The position numbers and the translations under genes are program-made. Shown here piece after piece: positions 36,149 through 42,287 of a stretch of DNA of 42,287 nucleotides. A model generated the notes under the pieces. That model was not told where the DNA came from. It searched no databases and saw only the letters and a program-made list of their open reading frames with translations. Within the stretch, counting starts at the first letter, position 1, and each line of letters opens with the position of its first letter. Origin of the DNA: an uncultured Bacteroidota bacterium (GTDB lineage: Bacteria > Bacteroidota > Bacteroidia > Bacteroidales > P3); contig CACZWL010000019.1 in the NCBI GenBank assembly GCA_902784865.1, forward strand, positions 1 to 42,287, in the 5' to 3' direction.

Positions 36149-37231
36149 ATGAATAAGATGAAAAGAACCATACTCCTGTCGATGCTCCTCGCCGTCGCCC
36201 TGACGGCAGGGGCTTTCGACTTCTCGGCCCAGGCCCCCTCGGGACAAACCCTCTACTACACCGTCACCGGCGGCACCAACGTCAAGGTGGTCAAAGGCAC
36301 CTATCCCCAGACGGGCAGCCTGACCATCCCCGCCACGGTCACCAACAACGGCACCACCTACAACGTCACGGCCATCGACGTCAGCGCCTTCAGCAACTGC
36401 CGCCAGCTCACCGCCGTCGTCGTCCCCTCGAGTGTCCGCTCCATCGGCCGCATGGCGTTCTATAACGACACCGCCCTGCACTCCATCACCCTCCCCAACA
36501 CCCTCACCGAGATAGGCCTCGCCGCCTTCACGAGTACCGGCTACGCCCGCGACACCAACAACCACACCGCCGACCACCTGCTGTATATCGGCAACTACCT
36601 GGTGCTCTCCGACATGGGCAAGCCTGAGGGTGCCATCGTCGTGCGCGAAGGAACCCTCGGCATTGGCGGTATGGCTCTTTTCTCCGACACCCTCATCACC
36701 AGCCTCACCCTCCCGGCCTCGCTCCGCTTCATCGGCACGCAGGCCATCGACGGATGCCATCGTATCGACACCATCCACTGCTATGCCGACACCCCGCCCG
36801 CTGTCGTCAGCGGCGCTTTCGGCACCATGCCCGGCCTTGTGGTCTCGGTGCCCTGTGGCCGTCTGGCCGCCTACCGCTCTGCCGGCGAGTGGAATACCCT
36901 GACCATCGTCGAGCGCTGCGGTGGCAGCAACCCCGGCGACGACCCTGGCGACGATCCCGGTGACGATCCCGGAGACGACCCTGGCGATGACCCCGGCGAT
37001 GTCGCCGTCGCTACGGTAGACCCCGTACCCGTGGCCATCGAGGTGATGCCCAACGGTTTACGTATCGCCAGCGACCCCGCGCGCCGTTGCACCGTGGCCG
37101 ACCACACGGGCCGCATCGTGGCTTCGCTGCCCTCGGCAGTGGCCGTCGTGCCCCTGCAGCACGCAGGCGTCTACGTCGTCACCGTCGAAGGGTGCCTCCC
37201 CCGCAAGGTGGTGTACGTGAAACATCGGTAA
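36149..37231 (+). CDS. Secreted BspA-like leucine-rich-repeat protein with a type IX-like C-terminal tail
   Basis: 360 residues. Signal peptide (MKRTILLSMLLAVALTAGAF), then LRR_5/BspA-like repeats at ~50-255 (VTAIDVSAFSNCRQLTAVVV, VRSIGRMAFYNDTALHSITL, LRFIGTQAIDGCHRIDTIHC). Next comes an acidic linker of five PGDD-type units (~262-284), encoded by a 12-bp DNA repeat at 36935-36994, and a ~75-residue C-terminal domain (VADHTGRIVASLPSA, GVYVVTVEG, KVVYVKHR). The latter resembles the type A sorting domain of the type IX secretion system, so surface export is likely. It starts nine bases after the mutase stop; ATG 36158 is an alternative start. It is convergent with the exporter gene. Confidence 0.85.
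   Translation: MNKMKRTILLSMLLAVALTAGAFDFSAQAPSGQTLYYTVTGGTNVKVVKGTYPQTGSLTIPATVTNNGTTYNVTAIDVSAFSNCRQLTAVVVPSSVRSIGRMAFYNDTALHSITLPNTLTEIGLAAFTSTGYARDTNNHTADHLLYIGNYLVLSDMGKPEGAIVVREGTLGIGGMALFSDTLITSLTLPASLRFIGTQAIDGCHRIDTIHCYADTPPAVVSGAFGTMPGLVVSVPCGRLAAYRSAGEWNTLTIVERCGGSNPGDDPGDDPGDDPGDDPGDDPGDVAVATVDPVPVAIEVMPNGLRIASDPARRCTVADHTGRIVASLPSAVAVVPLQHAGVYVVTVEGCLPRKVVYVKHR
36935..36994 (+). repeat. 12-bp coding tandem repeat (Gly-Asp-Asp-Pro units)
   Basis: Five units of the form GGNGAYGAYCCN, synonymous changes only, encoding GDDP five times; a sixth partial unit follows. Length changes here would keep the reading frame. Confidence 0.85.
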
Positions 37232-37249
37232 GCAAAAAACAGTAATTCC

Positions 37250-38056
37250 CTATCGGGGCCACTCGGCCGTCAGACTGTCGGCCGACGGCAGCGCCGCGCT
37301 CTGGCCGCTGGCGGTGCCCTTGGCCGTGTCGCGCATCATGTGGTTGTGCAGCGTCTGTATGATGCGTGTGCTCTGCGGCTTCTTCTCCCCCTCCTTGGCG
37401 CGGATGCGCGGATTGGTCTGGTAGAGCACCATCGAGATGACCAGGTACAGCGCGAAGGCAATCAGTATGCCGCCCATCAGCTTGTTGAACAGGTTCATCC
37501 TGCGGGCGGTGAAGAAGGTCTGCATCATGGCCGCCAGGCGGCACTTGGCGATGTCGGTGGCCAGCGATGCCAGCAGCATGCCGCAGAAGAAGAGGTAGCG
37601 GGCCGACCGCGTCAGGTCCATCTCGGCCGAGAGGAAGGTGATGATGGTCACCCAGTAGACCCATATCAGCGGGTTCAACCCGTTCATCAGCAGGCCCGAG
37701 AGGACCAGCTGCCAGTTCGACGTGGCCTGCTCGGCCTGGAAGCGCAGGCGGCTGCCCGCGCGCGTCTCCTTGCGCGTCTTGCAGCGGAACGTCCGCACTC
37801 CGAAGATTCCTATCGCCAAACCGCCTATGCTACCCACCCAAATGTTGTGCAGCAGGGCGTTCATATTGACATTTGACAGTACCGTCAGTATCAGCGAGAC
37901 TACCACAATATCGCTCACGCTCACTCCCACGGCATACCACACGGCCTTCTTGTAGCCATGGTGTATGCTGTTCTGTATCAGCGAGAAAAAGGCTGGCCCC
38001 ACGCTGAAAATCAGCGAGAGCAGGACGCCGCAGACTATGCCAATCAGTATCTCCAT
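37250..38056 (-). CDS. LysE-family exporter
   Basis: 268 residues, an integral membrane protein with about six hydrophobic segments. The N-terminus MEILIGIVCGVLLSLIFSVG then PAFFSLIQNSIHHGYK follows the LysE pattern G-x-GPA-F, with GLLMNGLNPLIWVYWVTII matching the second conserved P-containing segment. The family exports amino acids or related small molecules; the substrate is unknown. A charged tail of ~45 residues follows the last membrane segment. ATG 38056 is chosen because an earlier in-frame ATG (38098) lies upstream of the -7 box. Confidence 0.85.
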   Translation of the reverse strand: MEILIGIVCGVLLSLIFSVGPAFFSLIQNSIHHGYKKAVWYAVGVSVSDIVVVSLILTVLSNVNMNALLHNIWVGSIGGLAIGIFGVRTFRCKTRKETRAGSRLRFQAEQATSNWQLVLSGLLMNGLNPLIWVYWVTIITFLSAEMDLTRSARYLFFCGMLLASLATDIAKCRLAAMMQTFFTARRMNLFNKLMGGILIAFALYLVISMVLYQTNPRIRAKEGEKKPQSTRIIQTLHNHMMRDTAKGTASGQSAALPSADSLTAEWPR

Positions 38057-38075
38057 CCGGTGCGGATTTGATTTG

Positions 38076-38106
38076 CAAAGATACAAACTTTTTGTCATTC
38101 GGCGAA
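38076..38106 (-). promoter_or_regulatory. Promoter of the LysE-type exporter
   Basis: On the minus strand TTCG (38103-38106), 19 bases, TATCTTTG (38076-38083), 19 bases before ATG 38056. The -33 box deviates from TTTG. Confidence 0.6.
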
Positions 38107-38166
38107 AAAATATTTTCGCAATGGTACGATTTGGCTACTTTTGCCCCGCAACCTTCCAGATCGCTC

Positions 38167-38233
38167 CAGAGTCGAACCAGAGTCGAACCAGAGTCGAACC
38201 AGAGTCGAACAAGATACCTACCAGACACCTGCC
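38167..38233 (+). repeat. 11-bp-phased tandem array between divergent promoters
   Basis: Four exact copies of CAGAGTCGAAC (38167-38210) are followed by ACCTACC (38216) and ACCTGCC (38227). The core 7-mers TCGAACC/ACCTACC start at 38172, 38183, 38194, 38205, 38216 and 38227, all 11 bp apart. It lies between the exporter and yceD promoters. Confidence 0.8.
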
Positions 38234-38280
38234 GGATGCCTCGCGAAAAAGGCGAAAAAATACCCCGTGGTTAATTTTTT

Positions 38281-38311
38281 TTTGCCAGTATTAAATTTAT
38301 TCGTATCTTTG
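38281..38311 (+). promoter_or_regulatory. yceD-rpmF promoter
   Basis: TTTG (38281-38284), 19 bases, TATCTTTG (38304-38311), 22 bases before ATG 38334. Confidence 0.85.
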
Positions 38312-38333
38312 CAAACTCAATAGGAGTGTAAAA

Positions 38334-38840
38334 ATGAGTCGTCATGACGATATTATAATCCGCTTCAGTGGCTTGAAACCAGGGTTTTACGACTTCAGTT
38401 TCGCGCTGGCGGACGAGTTCTTTGAGGAGTGGAATTATGACGAAATTGTGGGCGGAAACGTGAAAATCGACACCAGAATGGAGCGCAAAGAGCACCTCCT
38501 GATGTTGAATTTTCACCTCGCAGGGCAGGTCACCCTCCTCTGCGACCGCTGCCTCGGCGAAATCACCCTCCCCATCGAGGGCGACGAGCAGCTCTGCGTG
38601 CGCTTCAGCGACACCGAGGAGAGCGACAGCGAAGACCTCGCCATCCTCCCCGAAAAGGCCGTGGAGATCGACCTCGCGCAGTGGCTCTACGAATACGTAG
38701 CCGTCCGCATACCCCTGCAACATGTACACCCCGACGGAGAATGCGACCCCGAAATGGTCCGTTTCATCGCCGCCGACGCTCCCCAGCGCAGCAACGACGA
38801 CATCGACCCCCGATGGGAAGCACTGAAACAGTTGAAATAA
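38334..38840 (+). CDS. yceD: DUF177/YceD-family protein
   Basis: 168 residues. The middle shows the family pattern FHLAGQVTLLCDRCLGEITL with its CxxC, and the protein ends in an acidic C-terminal half with DIDPRWEALKQLK, typical of the DUF177 tail. It is encoded 20 bases before rpmF, the conserved arrangement across bacteria. The family is linked to 23S rRNA or large-subunit maturation in plants and bacteria; the exact role is unsettled. Confidence 0.9.
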   Translation: MSRHDDIIIRFSGLKPGFYDFSFALADEFFEEWNYDEIVGGNVKIDTRMERKEHLLMLNFHLAGQVTLLCDRCLGEITLPIEGDEQLCVRFSDTEESDSEDLAILPEKAVEIDLAQWLYEYVAVRIPLQHVHPDGECDPEMVRFIAADAPQRSNDDIDPRWEALKQLK

Positions 38841-38860
38841 TAAATTAAAAAAGTAATAAT

Positions 38861-39046
38861 ATGCCACATCCAAAACACAGATTCTCGCAGACGAGAACGG
38901 CCAAAAGAAGAACGCACGACGCGTTGGAGCCCGCACAGTTGAGCACCTGCAGCAACTGCGGCGCACCTGTTATGTATCACCACGTATGCCCCGAGTGCGG
39001 CTACTATCGCGGTAAACTCGCCATCGCCAAAGGCGACCAGGAGTAA
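38861..39046 (+). CDS. rpmF: 50S ribosomal protein L32
   Basis: 61 residues. PHPKHRFSQTRTAKRRTHDA is the L32 start, followed by a zinc ribbon with CSNC and CPECGYYRG, so this is the zinc-binding form. It is co-transcribed with yceD and closed by a strong terminator. The plsX and fabH genes that often follow are not here. Confidence 0.97.
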   Translation: MPHPKHRFSQTRTAKRRTHDALEPAQLSTCSNCGAPVMYHHVCPECGYYRGKLAIAKGDQE

Positions 39047-39075
39047 CACCCCGCCGGTGACACAGCACAAAACCA

Positions 39076-39110
39076 AAGCGGGCACCCGACAGGGTGCCCG
39101 CTTCCTTTTT
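39076..39110 (+). terminator. Terminator after rpmF
   Basis: AAGCGGGCACCC (39076-39087), loop GACA, GGGTGCCCGCTT (39092-39103), then CC and five T. Confidence 0.92.
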
Positions 39111-39385
39111 ATATATAATACTATAATACATGGCATGCGGCCCTTTGCCTCGCGGCGGGTTCCGCCAGGCCTCCCCAAGGAGCCACCTCCCATAGACGAA
39201 GAAGGGAAGAAGAGGGTGGGTGCAAGATGCTTGCAATCAGTGTGTTATGTGTGTACAAAAATCGCCTCTTTTCCGGTTTTTGTTCAAAAAATGTGCAGCC
39301 TGTTTTCGGGAGGCGTAATGCGCTGTGGCACAGCGTACAGGGTGAAAATTTGCCCCCGGGTGCTCCCCATTCCGGGAAAAATGCG
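39111..39385. other. Intergenic region before mutS, no gene seen
   Basis: No ORF here has domain support. Visible structure is limited to a short palindrome TGCAAGATGCTTGCA (39221-39235) and two G/C-rich stretches. Confidence 0.6.
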
Positions 39386-39393
39386 TATATTTG
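39386..39393 (+). promoter_or_regulatory. -7 element of mutS
   Basis: TATATTTG, 56 bases before the mutS ATG; no TTTG at the right distance upstream. Confidence 0.5.
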
Positions 39394-39449
39394 CACTCCG
39401 AAACCCAGCCCGTGGGGTATGTATAATATATTGATATAGATAAAGGTAA

Positions 39450-42080
39450 ATGGCGAAAAAGACTGACTCCGAGTCCCCGTTGATGAAACAGCACTCTGAG
39501 CTGAAGAAAAAATTCCCCGACGCGATGCTGCTGTTCCGTGTGGGCGACTTCTACGAGACCTTCGGCGACGACGCCCGCAAGGCATCGCAGGTGCTGGGCA
39601 TCACCCTCACACGCAAGATGGCCGGCGGCGGCGAGTACACCGACCTCGCCGGCATACCCTATCACGCGCTGGAGCAGTACCTTCCGCGCCTCGTCCGTGC
39701 GGGCATGCGCGTGGCCATCTGCGAGCAGCTGGAGGACCCCAAGACCACCAAGGGCCTCGTCAAGCGTGGCATCACCGAGCTGGTGACCCCCGGCGTGGCC
39801 TACAACGACATGGTCCTCGAGGTCAAGGAGAACAACTTCCTCTGCGGCCTGCACCTCACCGACAAGGTGCACGGTATCAGCTTCCTCGACGTCTCGACCG
39901 GCGAGTTCTACGTCGCCCAGGGCGACCTCAACTATATCGACAAGCTCCTCACCAACTTCCGCCCCTCCGAGGTGGTCCTGCAGCGCAAGAAGCTGCGCTG
40001 GTTCCAGGAGCGCTTCGCCGAACGCTACTACACCAACACCTTCGACGACTGGGTCTTTGCGCCCGACTTTGCCAACGAGCTGCTCCTCAAGCAGTTCGGT
40101 ACCGCCTCGCTCAAGGGTTTCGGGGTGGACGACCTCGACATGGGCATCATCGCCGCCGGTGCCGTCCTCTACTACCTGCAGGACACGCAGCACAACCAGA
40201 CCTCCAACATCTGCCGCCTCAGCCGCGTCGAGCGCGACCGCTATATGTGGCTCGACAAGTTCACCGTCCGCAACCTCGAACTTGTCGCCTCGCCCAACGA
40301 GAACGCCCGCACGCTGCTCGACGTCCTCGACCAGACCCTCACCCCCATGGGCTCGCGTCTGCTCCGCCGTTGGATCCTCATGCCCCTCAAGGAGATAGCC
40401 CTCATCGAGGAGCGCCTCGGAGTCGTCGACAGCCTGGTGCGCGATGCCGACCTCCGGCAGCGCCTCCGGCAGCATGTCAAGGAGATAGGCGACCTCGAGC
40501 GCCTCGTCACCAAGGCCGCCGTGAGCCGTATCACCCCCCGCGAGATGCTCCAGCTGCGCCGCGCCCTCGAGGCCGTCGGCCAGGTCAAGGAGCTCTGTGC
40601 CTCGGTGCCCGGCGCCCTCGCCTCGCTGGCCGAGCGCCTCAACCCCTGCGCCTCGCTGGCCGCCCGCATCGGCCGCGAAATCAAGGACGACCCGCCCGCC
40701 AAGGTCGAGAAAGGCGGCGTCATAGCCGATGGCGTCAGCCCCGACCTCGACGAGCTCCGCTCCATGTCGACCTCAGGAAAGGACTACCTCATGGCCCTCC
40801 AGCAACGCGAAAGCGAGGCAACAGGCATCCCCTCCCTGAAAATAGGATTCAATAATATATTCGGCTACTACTTCGAGGTCTACAACACCCACCGCGACAA
40901 GGTGCCCGACCACTGGACACGTCGCCAGACCCTCACCAACGCCGAACGATATATCACCCCCGAACTCAAAGAGTACGAGGACAAAATCCTCGGTGCCGAG
41001 GAGCGCATCCTCGCCCTCGAGGCCCAGCTCTTCGCCCAGCTCACCGCCGCCGTCGCCGAGATGGTACAGCCCATACAGTACGATGCCCAGGTGGTGGCCC
41101 ACATCGACTGCCTGCAGAGCTTCGCCGAGGTGTCGCTCGTGGGCAACTACTGCCGCCCCGTCCTCTCCGAGGACAACAAGATTGCCATCCAGGAAGGCCG
41201 CCACCCCGTCATCGAGACCCAGATGGCACCCGGCGAGCAGTACGTCAGCAACGACGTCCTCCTCGACCGCGACAGCAACCAGATCATCATCATCACCGGT
41301 CCCAACATGAGTGGTAAGTCCGCCCTCCTGCGCCAGACGGCCCTCATCGTCCTCATGGCTCAGATGGGCTGCTACTGCCCGGCCAGGCAGGCCTCCATCG
41401 GTATCGTCGACAAGATATTTACCCGCGTCGGCGCCAGCGACAACATATCCAGCGGCGAGTCCACCTTCATGGTCGAGATGAACGAGACCGCCTCCATCCT
41501 CAACAACGTCAGCGACCGCTCGCTCGTCCTCCTTGACGAGATAGGCCGCGGCACCTCCACCTACGACGGCATCTCCATAGCCTGGGCCATAACGGAATAC
41601 CTTCATAACAATAAGAAGGCCCGCCCCAAGGTCATGTTTGCCACACACTACCACGAACTCATCGAAATGGAGCAGCAGTTCGACCGCATACGCAACTACC
41701 ACGTCAGCGTCAAGGAGATTGACGGCCGCGTCATCTTCCTCCGCAAACTCGTCCCCGGCGGCAGCGAGCACAGCTTCGGCATCCACGTCGCACGCCTCGC
41801 CGGCATGCCCCCACAGGTGCTCAACCGCGCCGATGCCATGCTGCGGATGCTCGAAGAGAAAAACGAACGCATCACCGCCGACACAAAAGGGGGCAAGAAC
41901 GGGAAAAAGAGCCCCGCCAACGACAATTTGGCAGGCTGTCAGCTCAGTTTCATACAGCTCGACGACCCGACATTGCTCGAGATAAAAGACAAGATATTAG
42001 ATATAGATATTGACACCCTCACCCCCATCGAGGCCCTCCTGAAGCTCAACGAGATAAAGAAGATAGTGTCGAAGAATTAA
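39450..42080 (+). CDS. mutS: DNA mismatch repair protein MutS
   Basis: 876 residues. Mismatch-binding domain with MLLFRVGDFYETFGDDA (the F-x-E motif that stacks on the mispair), connector and lever domains, then the ATPase with Walker A GPNMSGKSALLRQTA, Walker B LVLLDEIGRGTSTYDG and the ATHYHEL loop; a helix-turn-helix dimerisation end with LAGMPPQVLNRADAML. It recognises mismatches and recruits MutL. The length and N-terminus fit MutS1, not MutS2. The gene stands alone, with no mutL nearby. Confidence 0.97.
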   Translation: MAKKTDSESPLMKQHSELKKKFPDAMLLFRVGDFYETFGDDARKASQVLGITLTRKMAGGGEYTDLAGIPYHALEQYLPRLVRAGMRVAICEQLEDPKTTKGLVKRGITELVTPGVAYNDMVLEVKENNFLCGLHLTDKVHGISFLDVSTGEFYVAQGDLNYIDKLLTNFRPSEVVLQRKKLRWFQERFAERYYTNTFDDWVFAPDFANELLLKQFGTASLKGFGVDDLDMGIIAAGAVLYYLQDTQHNQTSNICRLSRVERDRYMWLDKFTVRNLELVASPNENARTLLDVLDQTLTPMGSRLLRRWILMPLKEIALIEERLGVVDSLVRDADLRQRLRQHVKEIGDLERLVTKAAVSRITPREMLQLRRALEAVGQVKELCASVPGALASLAERLNPCASLAARIGREIKDDPPAKVEKGGVIADGVSPDLDELRSMSTSGKDYLMALQQRESEATGIPSLKIGFNNIFGYYFEVYNTHRDKVPDHWTRRQTLTNAERYITPELKEYEDKILGAEERILALEAQLFAQLTAAVAEMVQPIQYDAQVVAHIDCLQSFAEVSLVGNYCRPVLSEDNKIAIQEGRHPVIETQMAPGEQYVSNDVLLDRDSNQIIIITGPNMSGKSALLRQTALIVLMAQMGCYCPARQASIGIVDKIFTRVGASDNISSGESTFMVEMNETASILNNVSDRSLVLLDEIGRGTSTYDGISIAWAITEYLHNNKKARPKVMFATHYHELIEMEQQFDRIRNYHVSVKEIDGRVIFLRKLVPGGSEHSFGIHVARLAGMPPQVLNRADAMLRMLEEKNERITADTKGGKNGKKSPANDNLAGCQLSFIQLDDPTLLEIKDKILDIDIDTLTPIEALLKLNEIKKIVSKN

Positions 42081-42106
42081 GCCGTGATGGCAGAAAAAAA
42101 ACAGGT

Positions 42107-42238
42107 TCATCCGCTGGCACAATAAAGTTTGCCTTCTCTCGTTCTTATTTCGAGAACTATTTTCCCGCCTTCGTAGCGCGTGCGTGTACACTCCTGTTCC
42201 CGGATCCCGAAGGCATGATACATGAAGCTGGTTTCCAT
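42107..42238 (-). pseudogene. Truncated ISL3-family transposase (N-terminal 43 residues only)
   Basis: From ATG 42238 the minus strand reads METSFMYHAFGIREQECTRT, then RYEGGKIVLEIRTREGKLYC and a stop at 42107-42109. This matches, from memory, the start of Bacteroidota ISL3-type transposases (YHAFG, a GGxI strand, T-x4-KLxC leading into a zinc-binding CxxC). The reading stops at the first zinc-ligand cysteine, whereas full proteins have about 400 residues, and mutS begins directly beyond. It is a remnant left of an IS end. Confidence 0.6.
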
Positions 42239-42283
42239 TCCGTAAGTTTTATTTTTGCATTTACATTACGAAATGCCAGCTTC
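42224..42283. mobile_element. Imperfect inverted repeat over the transposase start (IS end)
   Basis: GAAGCTGG (42224-42231) and CGTAA (42241-42245) pair with TTACG (42266-42270) and CCAGCTTC (42276-42283). Apart from a four-base insertion and one mismatch the arms are complementary over 18 bases. The left arm covers the transposase ATG (42236-42238). The right arm is followed by TTTT at the window edge. Confidence 0.55.
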
Positions 42284-42287
42284 TTTT

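Noticed and set aside
38167-38233. CRISPR array
   Set aside because: Repeats are 11 bp with no spacers, and no cas genes are present in the window.

Overview
The window reads as GC-rich chromosomal DNA of an uncultured-type Bacteroidales bacterium (phylum Bacteroidota). The evidence is the promoters, almost all of the TTTG-N19/20-TAnnTTTG type; AT-rich leaders with few Shine-Dalgarno sites; menaquinone genes; a type IX-like sorting tail; C10-protease, FISUMP and InlB-like repeat domains; and a methylmalonyl-CoA mutase. I cannot name a genus.

Layout. 1-421 is the 3' end of a gene for a surface protein with a FISUMP domain, followed by a terminator and a roughly 260-bp dispersed repeat. 839-5050 (minus strand) holds a single-chain multi-cofactor oxidoreductase, a small membrane protein and a minimal nucleotidyltransferase. 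5453-11248 (plus) holds lepA, a lipoprotein, aspS, menA and menG. 11531-13267 is a Sel1-repeat protein. 13475-19453 is a giant FN3/glycine-repeat/InlB-repeat surface protein. 19660-23268 is thrS-infC-rpmI-rplT-rplS, with infC apparently starting at AUA. 23447-24740 pairs a low-molecular-weight tyrosine phosphatase with a core-less PurL relative. 24846-27403 is a two-gene amino-acid ABC importer. 27449-27732 is the second copy of the dispersed repeat. 27880-33558 is a second giant surface protein, whose N-terminal C10 peptidase domain has lost both catalytic residues. 33987-36140 is a methylmalonyl-CoA mutase large subunit without its usual small-subunit neighbour. 36149-37231 is a leucine-rich-repeat protein with a type IX-like tail; 37250-38056 (minus) is a LysE-type exporter; 38334-39046 is yceD-rpmF; 39450-42080 is mutS. 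At the right edge lies the truncated 5' end of an ISL3-type transposase gene.

How it fits together. Most genes are translation, repair and respiration housekeeping, interrupted by two large paralogous secreted proteins that share a central region of about 900 residues but carry different N-terminal modules. The least explained signal is non-coding: arrays of short motifs spaced exactly 11 bp apart lie in intergenic regions, several of them just upstream of canonical promoters. Two of these arrays share an identical 36-bp block. Other repeat families are (TTTTCAA)-type 7-mers inside two genes and GGGGCGAAT...ATTCGCCCC palindromes flanking the first giant gene.
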